A stretch of 64,000 nucleotides of DNA, taken from the NCBI RefSeq assembly GCF_018130165.1, contig NZ_JAFCLZ010000007.1, positions 124,001-188,000 of the forward strand, in the 5' to 3' direction. Every line of letters starts with the position of its first letter. Position 1 is the stretch's first letter. Shown one piece after another: positions 52,554 to 61,617 of the stretch. The DNA comes from Bradyrhizobium sp. JYMT SZCCT0180 (GTDB lineage Bacteria; Pseudomonadota; Alphaproteobacteria; Rhizobiales; Xanthobacteraceae). Made by a program: the position numbers and the translations under genes. Under the pieces are notes generated by a model that ran no database searches, was not told the DNA's origin, and worked only from the letters and a program-made list of their open reading frames with translations.

Positions 52554-53521
52554 CGCCGGCCTCCGGGTGCGAATGCGAGCCAAGGCATCAGAAGGACGCC
52601 AACCATCCGGATGATGCCGCTGCACGCCAGTCCAAGGACACCGATCGTGATCATGCCGAGCACGATCGCGGGATAGTCCACCAGTGAGTAGGCTTCCCAG
52701 GTGAAGTAGCCGACGCCGAATTGACCCGAGATCATCTCGGCGGCGATCAGCGAGACCCAGGCCACGCCCATGCCGACGGCAAGACCGGTGAAGATGTGCG
52801 GCAACGAGCCCGGCAGGATCACGTTCATGAACAGCCGGATCTCGCTGGCGCCGAGGCAGCGCGCCGCCCGTACCAGCACGCCATCCAGTGAATGAACCCC
52901 GTGAATGGTGTTGAGCAGGATCGGAAAGAAGGCGCCGATAAAGGTAATGAAGACGATGCTGGCCTCGTTGTTCGGCCACAGCATGATCGACATCGGCACC
53001 CAGGCGATCGCTGGAATGGGTCGCATGATCTCGACGACGGGCATGAAGAAGTCGCGCACGCGCTCGTACTTGCCGATCGCGAGCCCGAGCGGCACCCCGA
53101 TGATGGTCGCGATCATGAAGCCGAGCAGAATGCGTCGTACGCTCATCGCGATATTGAAGAGGTATTTGTTCGACAGCCCGACCTGCGTCAGCTGCTGATA
53201 CACCTCATAGGGCGTCGGAACGTTCTTGAAGCGGATGTAGAATTCCAGCCTGTACTTGGTGCCGAGATACCAGAACAGGAACAGGGCCCCGATCGAGATG
53301 CAGGCAAGCAACGCCGTGATCATCCGCTCCCGGGTCACGTATCCGAGCAGGCCCAGAAACACCTTGGTGAGCGAGACCGTGGGGATCGGCTCCGGTTCCG
53401 GCACCTGAATTTCCGCTGCGGACATTTGGGCTGCGGAGGCTTTCGTCTCCACCGGCTCAGGATCGGCGTGCTTGTCGACCATCGGGAGCGCCACAATCTT
53501 GGCTGTTGCCGTGCTGCCCAT
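52550..53521 (-). CDS. ABC transporter permease (nitrate/sulfonate/taurine type)
   Basis: The 323-residue permease has a cytosolic N-tail of about 60 residues and six helices. The EAA loop is in VRAARCLGASEIRLFMNVILPGSLPHIF, at the place where the ATPase docks. Family is SsuC/TauC/NrtB. It ends in an ATGA overlap with the ATPase and follows the binding-protein gene by 9 bp, which gives one operon. Confidence 0.92.
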   Translation of the reverse strand: MGSTATAKIVALPMVDKHADPEPVETKASAAQMSAAEIQVPEPEPIPTVSLTKVFLGLLGYVTRERMITALLACISIGALFLFWYLGTKYRLEFYIRFKNVPTPYEVYQQLTQVGLSNKYLFNIAMSVRRILLGFMIATIIGVPLGLAIGKYERVRDFFMPVVEIMRPIPAIAWVPMSIMLWPNNEASIVFITFIGAFFPILLNTIHGVHSLDGVLVRAARCLGASEIRLFMNVILPGSLPHIFTGLAVGMGVAWVSLIAAEMISGQFGVGYFTWEAYSLVDYPAIVLGMITIGVLGLACSGIIRMVGVLLMPWLAFAPGGRR

Positions 53522-53530
53522 CGGATTCCC

Positions 53531-54967
53531 CTACTGCCCCAGGTTGATGGCGCCGAGGACTTCGGCATAGGTGGCCAGCTTGCCGCCATTCTTGGCCGCA
53601 TAGGCTTCCGCGTCCTTCTTGAGCAGGAACGGCACGACATCCGGCTTCTTCGGATCCTGGCCGCCGACCGAATAGAACGCGGCGTCGGCGAACACCTTGA
53701 TGCCGAGCTCGCGATCGACCAGATAGACGGCGTTGAACTTCTTGCCTTCGGAGCCGTACTTCTTCACGCCGAGCAGCGTGCAGACCGGTGAACTGAACGG
53801 CACGATGTCGCCGCCCTGGATCCAGATCTCGCCGGTTTGCAGGGGATTGTTGACCGGCGTGTTGCAGACCGGATCGGTGCCAGTGACGTTATAGGTGTCA
53901 TACGAAGCAAGCTGCTTGTCGTAGTCGAGCCCGAGTTCCTTGTAGGTCGTCCGTACATAGCTGTCGTTGACCCAGGCGCCGATGTTCAGTTCCTTGATCA
54001 TGTTGAGCTTCTGCAGGATCGCATAATTGGCGCCGACGGCTTCGACCCATTTCGGCTTGATGGTCGCATCGAGCGTGTGCACGCCGCCGGGACCCAGGAA
54101 GATGTAGATCACTTCCTTGTTGATCTTGGTCCACTCCTCGATCTTCTCGGCCGCAAATTTCGGGTTCTTGCGCATCCAGTCGTTCGCCTCCATCAACGCC
54201 TTGATGTAGGCCACCACGATCTCCGGATATTTCTCGCCGAAATCCTTGCGCACGACGACGCCGTGGAACGTCGGCACCTTGGTTTCGGCGCCGTCATAGA
54301 TCTTGCGGGCAAAGCCTTTGAACGGCAGCAGCTCGGCGAACGGCACGAAGTCGCCATGCGCGTCGATACGCTTTTCCTGCAGGTTGGTGGTGCCGACTTC
54401 CGGCGATTGCGAAACCAGGCTCCAGAAATCGGGCGGCAGGCCGCGCTTCTGCAGCGAGGTGAGCATCATGCCGTGCGCGGCGGAGCCGAACGGCACCGAC
54501 ACGTTCTTGCCCTTGAGATCGGCGAGTTCGTAGAACGGCGAGTCCTTGTGGACGACGATGCCGTTGCCGCCGCCAAATGCGTTGTAGGCGATGATCGCGA
54601 CGAGCTGCGTTTCGTTCTTGGTCGCCTGCCCGGTGGCGCCATTCACCATCAGCGGGTAGTCGCCCATCATGCCGATTTGGATATTGTTGGCCATCATGCC
54701 GTTGGTGATCGGCGGACCGGAAGTGGCGTTCTGCCAGCTCAGCTTGTACTGGATGTCCTTGTACTTGCCGGTCTTCGGCAGGTGCTTCTCCAGGAGTCCA
54801 AGCTCCTTCAGCACGACGCCGCCGGTCACAGTGTTGGTCGTCGTATTCTGTGTGCCGATCCCGATCTCGAGCGTCTGCGCGCTCGCCTGTCCGGGCGCCA
54901 ATGCGATGGCTGCCGCAGCGATCAAAGGAAGGAAGCCAGGGAGTTTAGACGCAGGGCCGATGCTCAT
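53531..54967 (-). CDS. ABC transporter substrate-binding protein, NrtA/CmpA-like length
   Basis: The 478-residue protein starts with a Sec signal peptide (FLPLIAAAAIALAPGQASA-Q) and has an SsuA/NrtA-like binding fold: LKELGLLEKHLPKTG, GIVVHKDSPFYELADLKGKN and HGVVVRKDFGEKYPEIVVAYIKA. It is longer than typical SsuA or TauA proteins (around 320-340), closer to nitrate-binding proteins. With a sulfatase and FGE in the same operon, an aryl or alkyl sulfate is the best guess for ligand. AAAGGA precedes the ATG. Confidence 0.9.
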   Translation of the reverse strand: MSIGPASKLPGFLPLIAAAAIALAPGQASAQTLEIGIGTQNTTTNTVTGGVVLKELGLLEKHLPKTGKYKDIQYKLSWQNATSGPPITNGMMANNIQIGMMGDYPLMVNGATGQATKNETQLVAIIAYNAFGGGNGIVVHKDSPFYELADLKGKNVSVPFGSAAHGMMLTSLQKRGLPPDFWSLVSQSPEVGTTNLQEKRIDAHGDFVPFAELLPFKGFARKIYDGAETKVPTFHGVVVRKDFGEKYPEIVVAYIKALMEANDWMRKNPKFAAEKIEEWTKINKEVIYIFLGPGGVHTLDATIKPKWVEAVGANYAILQKLNMIKELNIGAWVNDSYVRTTYKELGLDYDKQLASYDTYNVTGTDPVCNTPVNNPLQTGEIWIQGGDIVPFSSPVCTLLGVKKYGSEGKKFNAVYLVDRELGIKVFADAAFYSVGGQDPKKPDVVPFLLKKDAEAYAAKNGGKLATYAEVLGAINLGQ

Positions 54968-55489
54968 GGGACAAATCCTTTCGAACCAAACTGTGCGGTG
55001 TGACTTGCCTGGCCCATGCGCAATCCCCCAGCCACGGCGAAGGGCGGCAGGGTTACTCGGCGCTGAGCAGACTGACTGGCTTGATGACCTTGATGGTGCA
55101 AACGACATGCCATCAGACCAATTCTGACGGCGCGGACGGCTTCCGGTTCGCGAAGGCCCGGTTCGCGAAGGGCGTGGCTAACGAAGGGAGTGGTAGGCGT
55201 CATTTGCCGCAAACTCGCTTGCTTCCATCACGGACGCGATCACGTCCGGTCAGCAAGTTCTGAACGGCCTCCTCAGAATCCGAAACGACGAACGCTTCGA
55301 ACCAGCAACCTATTGCTAAGAAATTTGCGGATGCTCAATTAATGAACAGATTTTGCGCCCATCTTGGTTATCCGGCGGGCTAGATGTCTATAAAATAGTC
55401 ATCGCAACCAGACAGGACTCAGCCCGCAAACGTCTGGAAGCCGCCGGCATCAGCGGCGGTTTGACGCGGGACTCGCTTGGTCCCTCGCC
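54968..55489. other. Promoter region of the sulfatase operon
   Basis: The 522-bp gap between the Crp/Fnr gene and the operon has no gene. It holds a direct repeat (CGGTTCGCGAAGG twice, about 55143-55171), a hairpin at about 55231-55240 (GACGCGATCACGTCC), and a palindrome at 55332, annotated separately. Confidence 0.55.
55332..55348. promoter_or_regulatory. Palindromic site, candidate operator
   Basis: TGCTCA-ATTAA-TGAACA is an inverted repeat with one mismatch, in an AT-rich patch about 365 bp upstream of the binding-protein ATG and 142 bp past the Crp/Fnr stop. It is near but not equal to Crp (TGTGA-N6-TCACA) or Fnr sites. Confidence 0.3.
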
Positions 55490-56284
55490 TCAGATGTCGT
55501 CAGAGGCCGCGGCCTTGGCGAGCTTGCCGTCGCGGATATCGCTCAGCCTGTCCGCGTCCTTGATGACGAGGTTGGCGCCGTGCGCGTGCAGGATTCCAAG
55601 CTCGGTAAATCGCTTCAGGCTGATGGTGACGGATTGGCGCGTCACGCCGGTCATGTGCGCGAGATCGGCATGCGTGAATGACGCGGCAATCAGCGATCCA
55701 TCGCGTTCTTCAACGCCGTACAGGTTCATCAGATGCAGCAGCAGTTGCGCCAGCCTTTCGGTCGGCGAGCGCGTCCCGAGCATCTGGGCCAAAGCCGAAT
55801 AGCACTGACCCTTGAAAGTAAGGCCCTCGATGATTCCGATCGCGAGCGCGGGGATCGTGAGCACCATCCGGCGCAGGATGTCGCCCGGCAAATGCAGCAC
55901 GGTGCTGTTGACGGCGGCGATCCCCGACCAGATGTGCAGGCCTTGCTTGAAGACCTCGGGGCCGCCGACGAAATTGCCGGAGTGCCAATAGGCGAGCGTG
56001 ATCTCGCGGCCCGATGGGGCGATGTAGAACACTTTGATGCGGCCGCTCTCGATCAGGAAGATGCCGTCTTGCGGACTGCCCTGGCTGAACAGCTGGGCGC
56101 CGCGGTAGAGCACTTTGCGTTTTCCGGAGCCCAGCACCTGCGCAATTTCAGACTCGGTGAGGCCATGGAACAGCGATGGCGGTCCGTTCCGTTGCGTTCC
56201 ACCATCGGTCATCAGCAAGGCCCCAAACTGCGCTTGCCCGCCGCCCTTGGTCTCTCGTTGCGATGGTTGATGCTTGCTTGTCAT
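55490..56284 (-). CDS. Crp/Fnr family transcriptional regulator
   Basis: The 264-residue protein has a cyclic-nucleotide-binding-like N-domain (YRGAQLFSQGSPQDGIFLIESGRIKVFY, then GREITLAYWHSGNFVGG) and a Crp-type helix-turn-helix (THADLAHMTGVTRQSVTISLKRF). The cysteine cluster of FNR is absent, so it is not an iron-sulfur oxygen sensor; the ligand is unknown. It lies upstream of the sulfatase operon on the same strand and is a likely regulator of it. The start after MTSKHQPS is chosen; the open frame upstream is not conserved-like. Confidence 0.88.
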   Translation of the reverse strand: MTSKHQPSQRETKGGGQAQFGALLMTDGGTQRNGPPSLFHGLTESEIAQVLGSGKRKVLYRGAQLFSQGSPQDGIFLIESGRIKVFYIAPSGREITLAYWHSGNFVGGPEVFKQGLHIWSGIAAVNSTVLHLPGDILRRMVLTIPALAIGIIEGLTFKGQCYSALAQMLGTRSPTERLAQLLLHLMNLYGVEERDGSLIAASFTHADLAHMTGVTRQSVTISLKRFTELGILHAHGANLVIKDADRLSDIRDGKLAKAAASDDI

Positions 56285-56560
56285 GTATCCGCTCGTAGCC
56301 AACTCCGAACCTGCGTCAATATGAACGGAAAAGTTCCTGGGCCTACGGCCTGCTACATTGCAAAGGTTTGCAATTGGCGCGCCAAGTTCGGCGAGTATTG
56401 TCGGCTGAACCGGCGTCTGTGTCCATATATCGCGCCGCAGCGCCCGGCTTCTATCCCGCACTTCCGGACGTTCGTCTTTGCCTGCGGCAATCTGGCCAAT
56501 TAGGTCCGATCTGGATTAAGATCGGCCCGCAATCATCCCTCCTTCGCAAAGAGCCCCCCG

Positions 56561-57385
56561 GTGAGCAAACCTGCAAAATCGTCCGCCAAGAACAGCGGCA
56601 ACATCTTTATCGGCATCGGCGGCTGGACCTTCGAGCCGTGGCGCGGTGTATTTTACCCAGAGAAGCTGACGCAGGCGAAGGAGTTGTCCTACGCCGCGTC
56701 GAAGCTGACCTCGATCGAGATCAACGGCACCTACTACGGCTCGCAGAAGCCGGAGAGTTTTCGCAAATGGGCGCGTGAGGTGCCCGACGGTTTCGTGTTC
56801 TCGTTGAAAGGTCCGCGCTTTGCCACCAACAGGCGGGTGCTGGCGGAAGCCGGCGATTCCGTGAAACGGTTCTATGATTCAGGCGTGCTGGAACTCGGCG
56901 ACCGGCTAGGCCCCGTGCTGTGGCAATTCGCGCCGACCAAGAAATTCGACGAGGCCGATTTCGGCAAGTTCCTCGAACTGCTGCCGCGCAAACTCGAAGG
57001 CCGCGCGCTGCGTCACGTGGTCGAAGTCCGCCACGACAGTTTTTGCGTGCCCGATTTCATCGCGCTGCTGCGAAAGTTCGAAACGCCCGTCGTGTTCGCC
57101 GAGCACGGCAAATATCCGGCGATTGCCGACATCGCGAGCGACTTCGTCTATGCGCGGCTGCAGAAGGGCAATGACGAACTCAAGACCTGCTATCCGCCAA
57201 AACAGCTCGACGCCTGGGCGAATCGGTTTCAGGCCTGGGCCTCGGGAAGTGAACCCGACGACCTGCCGCGCGTCGATGCAGCCAAGCCGAAGAAGACGCC
57301 GCGTGACGTCTTCGCCTACGTGATCCACGAGGGCAAGGTCCGCGCGCCGGCGGGCGCGATGGAATTGATCGAGCGGGTGAAGTAG
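56561..57385 (+). CDS. DUF72 family protein
   Basis: The 274-residue protein belongs to DUF72 (a TIM-barrel family related to AP endonuclease 2-like folds): GIGGWTFEPWRGVFYPE, SIEINGTYYGSQKPESF, SLKGPRFATNRR, LGPVLWQFAPTKKFD and HVVEVRHDSF. The activity is not established. The start is GTG with no ATG available before the conserved domain; an ATG-free start is common in this family. It diverges from the Crp/Fnr gene. Confidence 0.9.
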   Translation: MSKPAKSSAKNSGNIFIGIGGWTFEPWRGVFYPEKLTQAKELSYAASKLTSIEINGTYYGSQKPESFRKWAREVPDGFVFSLKGPRFATNRRVLAEAGDSVKRFYDSGVLELGDRLGPVLWQFAPTKKFDEADFGKFLELLPRKLEGRALRHVVEVRHDSFCVPDFIALLRKFETPVVFAEHGKYPAIADIASDFVYARLQKGNDELKTCYPPKQLDAWANRFQAWASGSEPDDLPRVDAAKPKKTPRDVFAYVIHEGKVRAPAGAMELIERVK

Positions 57386-57479
57386 GCATAGCGTTTTCGA
57401 GCGAAAGCCTGCCGCGGACTTGAGCCGGGGTGGATTGCCGGTTCGCGTAAAGAAAACGCGTTCGGAATAACGCTCCTCG

Positions 57480-58454
57480 TCAATCCAGCTTGATGCCGGC
57501 CTCGCGGATCAGCTTGGTCCAGGTCTCGTATTCGGACGCGACAAAGGCATTGAGCTTGTCGTCGGGCACGTCCCAGACTTCGCCGCCGCTCTTCTCGAAG
57601 CGCTCCTTGAGGTCGGGCAATGATGCGCGGATGTCGCGGCGGAGCTTGGCGAGAATCTCCGGAGGAGTTTTAGCGGGCGCAAAGATTCCGAGCCAGGAAT
57701 CGACGTCGAGCCCGGGAACGCCGGCTTCCGACATCGTCGGCACGTCAGGCGCCAGCGGGCTGCGTTTGGACGCCAGCACGGCAATGCCCTTCGCCTGCCC
57801 CGACTGCACATGGGGCAGGCCTGCCGCCATCGAGTCGAAGAACAGATCGATGCGGCCCGCCAGCAGATCGGTGAACGCCGGCGGCGAGCCCTTGTAGGGC
57901 ACTTCCAGCAGCTTCACCCCCGCAGCTTTCATGAAGGCCGCCGCCACCAGTTGCTGCCCGGTGCCGACGCCGGCGGTCGCCACCGAGATCGAGCCCGGAT
58001 TGGCTTTCGCCGCCGCGACGATATCCGCCAGCTTGGGCTGCGGCAGATCCTTGCGGCCGACCATCACATAGCCGAACTTGTAGACCAGCGCGACCGGCAC
58101 AAAATCCTTCAGCGGGTCGTAGCCGAGCTTGGAATACAGCGCCGAATTGAATGCCATGTTGGAGAGCCCGCCGACGACAAGCGTATAGCCGTCCGGCTCG
58201 CTCTGGCTCGCGGCCTGCGTCCCCACGACGGTGCCGGCGCCGGGCTTGTTCTCGACCACGAAGCCCTGTCCCATGCGCTTGGAAAGCACGTCGGCAAGCT
58301 GCCGCCCTACCAGATCGTAGCTGCCGCCCGGACCGATCGGGACGATGATTTTCACGGCCCGGTCGGGATAGGTGCCCTGCGACCGCGCTGCGCCGCCGCA
58401 AACCAGCAGCGCGACTGCGGCCAACCACGCCAGCGAGCGGCAAAATCCATGCAT
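57480..58454 (-). CDS. Tripartite tricarboxylate transporter substrate-binding protein (Bug family), orphan
   Basis: The 324-residue protein has a signal peptide (ending GGAARSQG) and the Bug/TctC pattern: YPDRAVKIIVPIGPGGSYDLVGR (the GPGG phosphate/carboxylate loop), NKPGAGTVVGTQ, ATAGVGTGQQLVAAAF and VPYKGSPPAFTDLLAGRIDL. These periplasmic receptors bind carboxylates or related compounds for TctA/TctB. Neither partner gene is nearby, which is common for the family. GGGGGAAATACG precedes the ATG. Confidence 0.92.
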   Translation of the reverse strand: MHGFCRSLAWLAAVALLVCGGAARSQGTYPDRAVKIIVPIGPGGSYDLVGRQLADVLSKRMGQGFVVENKPGAGTVVGTQAASQSEPDGYTLVVGGLSNMAFNSALYSKLGYDPLKDFVPVALVYKFGYVMVGRKDLPQPKLADIVAAAKANPGSISVATAGVGTGQQLVAAAFMKAAGVKLLEVPYKGSPPAFTDLLAGRIDLFFDSMAAGLPHVQSGQAKGIAVLASKRSPLAPDVPTMSEAGVPGLDVDSWLGIFAPAKTPPEILAKLRRDIRASLPDLKERFEKSGGEVWDVPDDKLNAFVASEYETWTKLIREAGIKLD

Positions 58455-58635
58455 CGTATTTCCCCCGATATAACCGGCCATCAACAGGCGCTGTTTTCGC
58501 GACTATGCGACATGGCGCAGCCGGCAGCAACGCATCTGGCGGCCGGGCAACTGCGGCATAACCTCCGCGGTTATGGAAATCCGTGGCGGGGTGACTTAGC
58601 CTGGCGTCGGGACATAACGGCGATGGGACATCGAC

Positions 58636-59097
58636 ATGGCACGCAGGAATCGCCTCTTCACCATCGGCTATGAGCAGACGCCGGCCAAGGCCGTGCTCGA
58701 TGAGCTGAAAAGCGCCGGCGTCAAACTGCTGGTGGACGTTCGCGCGGTGGCCGCGTCACGGCGGCCGGGCTTTTCCAAGAACCAGCTCGCGGCCGGCCTC
58801 GACGAGCGCGGCATTTCCTATCTGCATCTGAAGGGGCTGGGTACGCCGAAGTCCGGCCGCGAGGCGGCGCGCAGCGGCAAGTTCGATCTGCTGCACAAGA
58901 TCTATTCGGCGCATCTGAAGACCACGCAGGCGAAGGAAGAACTCGACGAATTGTCGGCGCTGGTGAAGAAGTCCGGTCCAGTCTGCATTCTCTGCTACGA
59001 GCGCGACCATCAGCAGTGCCACCGGCAATGGATCGCCGAGATCATCGAAGACCGCGATGGCGTGAAGGTGGAGAATCTGGCGGCGAAACAGATCTAG
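58636..59097 (+). CDS. DUF488 family protein
   Basis: The 153-residue protein is of the DUF488 family: FTIGYEQTPAKAVLDELK, LVDVRAVAASRRPGFSKNQL, the HLKGLGTPK segment and the metal-type VCILCYERDHQQCHRQWIAE, with closely spaced Cys/His. The biochemical function is unknown. It is divergent from the Bug-type gene; a palindromic repeat follows it. Confidence 0.9.
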   Translation: MARRNRLFTIGYEQTPAKAVLDELKSAGVKLLVDVRAVAASRRPGFSKNQLAAGLDERGISYLHLKGLGTPKSGREAARSGKFDLLHKIYSAHLKTTQAKEELDELSALVKKSGPVCILCYERDHQQCHRQWIAEIIEDRDGVKVENLAAKQI

Positions 59098-59098
59098 T

Positions 59099-59204
59099 CG
59101 TCATTCCGGGGCGCGCGGAGCGCGAGCCCGGAATCCATCGCAATGCGAATTATGCGGCCCAATGGATTCCGGGCCTGCGCCAAGAGGCGCATCCCGGAAT
59201 GACG
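59099..59204. repeat. Palindromic intergenic repeat, TCATTCCGGG family
   Basis: CGTCATTCCGGGGCGCGCGG and GCGCATCCCGGAATGACG pair; inside, GAATCCAT pairs with ATGGATTC. Same family as 2161-2257 and 37689-37787. It lies between convergent genes, the usual place of these elements here. Confidence 0.85.
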
Positions 59205-59217
59205 AGAAAATGGTTTC

Positions 59218-60132
59218 TCACCCCTCGCCGGCCAGCCGGAACGTACCCTCCATCATCTGCACGCTGGCGCCGCCGACATGGATCGACGAAACCGCGCCGT
59301 TTTGCTTGCGTACGCGCGTCAGCAACAGGCTCGGCCGCCCCATGTCGACACCCTGGCCGATCGTTAATTTCAGTTCGCCATCTTTCAACGGATCGATGTC
59401 CGCGAGCAGCGCCGCGCAAGCGGCGGTGGCACTGCCGGTGGCGGGATCCTCGGAAAGCCCGCTGGCGCCGGGATGGAACATGCGCGCCTGCAACTCGCAG
59501 GGTTTTTCGCCAGGCGGCACGTCGCGCGTATAGAAATAGACCGCGTCGCTGCCGTCGCACGGGAAGGTCTTTGCAAATCCCTCCGCATTCGGCTTCGCCC
59601 GGCGCAGCGCATCGCGAGAGGTGAGTTCGACGGCGAGGAACGCCAGCCCGACCGAGATGATCTGCGGCGGATGCCGGTCTAGCTTGACCTCGCTCGCCGG
59701 CAGCGACAGGCAGGAAGCTGCCTGTTCGGCACTGAGGTGCGACATCCGCTTCAGCGGCTGCGGCGCCGTGAATTCGGTGCTGACGACCCTGCCCTGCTCG
59801 GTCGTAATCTCGACCGGGACGAGGCCCGCCCCCTCCTCGAACAAAAGGCGCGCCGGCGGTTTTGCCGCCTGCGTCGCCAGCACGAAGGCGGTGCCGACAT
59901 TGGGATGGCCGGCGAAGGGTATCTCGCGGTTCACGGTGAAGATGCGAACCTGCGCGTCATTCGCGCGGTCCACCGGCGGCAGCACGAAGGTGGTCTCGGA
60001 ATAATTGAATTCTCTGGCGATCGCCTGCATCTGCGCCGTGGACAACCCGCCGGCATCGAGCACCACGCCGAGCGGATTGCCGCCGAAGGCGCGATCGGTG
60101 AACACGTCGACGGTGATGTAACGCCGTTGCAT
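59218..60132 (-). CDS. PhzF family isomerase
   Basis: The 304-residue protein has the two-fold PhzF/diaminopimelate-epimerase-like fold: RYITVDVFTDRAFGGNPLGVV, the catalytic Glu in REFNYSETTFVLPP, FAGHPNVGTAFVLA and the second-half GLSEDPATGSATAACAALL. Members act on phenazine precursors, trans-2,3-dihydro-3-hydroxyanthranilate or other substrates; no phenazine genes are nearby, so the role is open. Confidence 0.92.
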   Translation of the reverse strand: MQRRYITVDVFTDRAFGGNPLGVVLDAGGLSTAQMQAIAREFNYSETTFVLPPVDRANDAQVRIFTVNREIPFAGHPNVGTAFVLATQAAKPPARLLFEEGAGLVPVEITTEQGRVVSTEFTAPQPLKRMSHLSAEQAASCLSLPASEVKLDRHPPQIISVGLAFLAVELTSRDALRRAKPNAEGFAKTFPCDGSDAVYFYTRDVPPGEKPCELQARMFHPGASGLSEDPATGSATAACAALLADIDPLKDGELKLTIGQGVDMGRPSLLLTRVRKQNGAVSSIHVGGASVQMMEGTFRLAGEG

Positions 60133-60200
60133 TGCTATCTCACTTTTTGTTGGGGCATGATCGTTTCGGAAAACCGGTTTCCACTTTTCCGGATCATGCC

Positions 60201-61508
60201 CTATGCCACTTTCCAGACCGTCACCGGCCGCTCATATCCCCTGACCGGCACCTCGCCGAGCGCGACCGCATCGCGACATTCCTCTCCGAGCGCGTCATGG
60301 ACCGCCGCCGAGATCAGGAACTGGGAATTGAAATCCTTGTTGAGCGCCTCGAGCCGGCTGGCGAAATTCACGGTGTCGCCGATCACGGTGTACTCCTTGC
60401 GCCGCGGCGAGCCGATATTGCCGGCAACGACCTCGCCGACATGAATGCCGATGCCGATGCGCAGCGGCCAGCTGGACGCCTTGTTGGCGCGCTCGTTCGC
60501 TTCAAGCATCTCGCGCGCAGCAGCCACCGCATGCTGCGCGGCGTTGCCTGAGTCGAAGGGGGCGCCGAACAGCGCCAGGAAGCCGTCGCCCAGAAACTTG
60601 TTCACGATGCCGCCATGGCGGTCGAGGATGTCGACCAGCACCGCGAACGCGCCATCGAGGCGGTCCACCACTTCCTGCGGAGTGCGGGTGCTGGCGCCCG
60701 AGGTAAAACTGCGAAAATCGACGAACATGACCGCGACACGCCGGATTTCGCTGCCGGTCGCCGCCCCCTCGGCCATCAGCCGCTCGACCACCTGCGGCGA
60801 GACGTGCTGGCCGAACAGGTTGGTGATGCGGTCGCGCGCCGTCGCGGCGAGGATGCTGGCCTCGAACTGCCGGCGCAATTGAACACCGACCGCGCCGGCC
60901 AGCATCCCGCAGATCAGGATGATGACGCTGCGCACCGAGTGATAATACAGGTCCGGCGGCGGATCGGCGCTGCCGGCGCGATGATAGAGCATCGCCATGG
61001 CAAGCAGCTGGGCTGCGGCAACGAACCCGGTGAAGGTCGAGAGCCAGAAATCCAGCCGCAGCCCCGACAGAATGACGAAGATGAAATAGGTCAGCGGCAC
61101 CGCGAAGCCGAGCGCGTCCACCGGACCCATGCTGTCGATATGCATCGCCAAAGCAAGCGTCGGCATCGAGGTTTCGACCAGCACACCGACATAGCGCCGG
61201 TAAACCGGCAGGTCCTGGTCCTTGCCGAGGTGCCGGGTGATGACGGAGTGGACCCAGAGTTCGAACAGAACGAACGGGACCAGGACGATGAAGAGCTCGC
61301 TCGGATCGAAGCGGCCGTGCCAGAGCTTCTGGATCGCATTGGGATCGAGGGCATGGACAATGAGGATCAGTAGCCCGATCAGGACGGTGGTCCCGATCAG
61401 CGCCTTGATCCGGATCAGCTCGGTGCGCAGTATTTGCTGCGTCAGCGCGCGCTGAAAATCAGCCGACACCACCGGCTTCTCGCTTGTGTTGCCCCAGAAA
61501 CCGAACAT
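60201..61508 (-). CDS. Membrane class III adenylate/guanylate cyclase
   Basis: The 435-residue protein has six membrane helices (about 35-205), then a cytosolic class III cyclase domain: VAVMFVDFRSFTSGAS (first metal Asp), NKFLGDGFLALFGAP (second metal Asp), HVGEVVAGNIGSPRRKEYTVIGDTVNFASRL with the transition-state Asn/Arg region. It makes cAMP (or cGMP) from a nucleotide triphosphate. The start at 61508 follows GGTGGGGAA; the extension upstream runs into a palindromic repeat and is rejected. Confidence 0.9.
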   Translation of the reverse strand: MFGFWGNTSEKPVVSADFQRALTQQILRTELIRIKALIGTTVLIGLLILIVHALDPNAIQKLWHGRFDPSELFIVLVPFVLFELWVHSVITRHLGKDQDLPVYRRYVGVLVETSMPTLALAMHIDSMGPVDALGFAVPLTYFIFVILSGLRLDFWLSTFTGFVAAAQLLAMAMLYHRAGSADPPPDLYYHSVRSVIILICGMLAGAVGVQLRRQFEASILAATARDRITNLFGQHVSPQVVERLMAEGAATGSEIRRVAVMFVDFRSFTSGASTRTPQEVVDRLDGAFAVLVDILDRHGGIVNKFLGDGFLALFGAPFDSGNAAQHAVAAAREMLEANERANKASSWPLRIGIGIHVGEVVAGNIGSPRRKEYTVIGDTVNFASRLEALNKDFNSQFLISAAVHDALGEECRDAVALGEVPVRGYERPVTVWKVA

Positions 61509-61520
61509 TTCCCCACCCTT

Positions 61521-61602
61521 GTCATTCCGAGGCGATGCGCAGCATCGAACCCGGAATCCTTGGATTCCGGGTCTGGTGCTGGCGCACCATCCCGGAATGA
61601 CG
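61521..61602. repeat. Palindromic intergenic repeat, TCATTCCG family
   Basis: GTCATTCCGAGGCGATGCGC on one side and CCATCCCGGAATGACG on the other, with the inner CCGGAATCC/GGATTCCGG stem. It is a more diverged member of the 2161/37689/59099 family, between two minus-strand genes. Confidence 0.8.
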
Positions 61603-61617
61603 TCCAAATATACTGCA

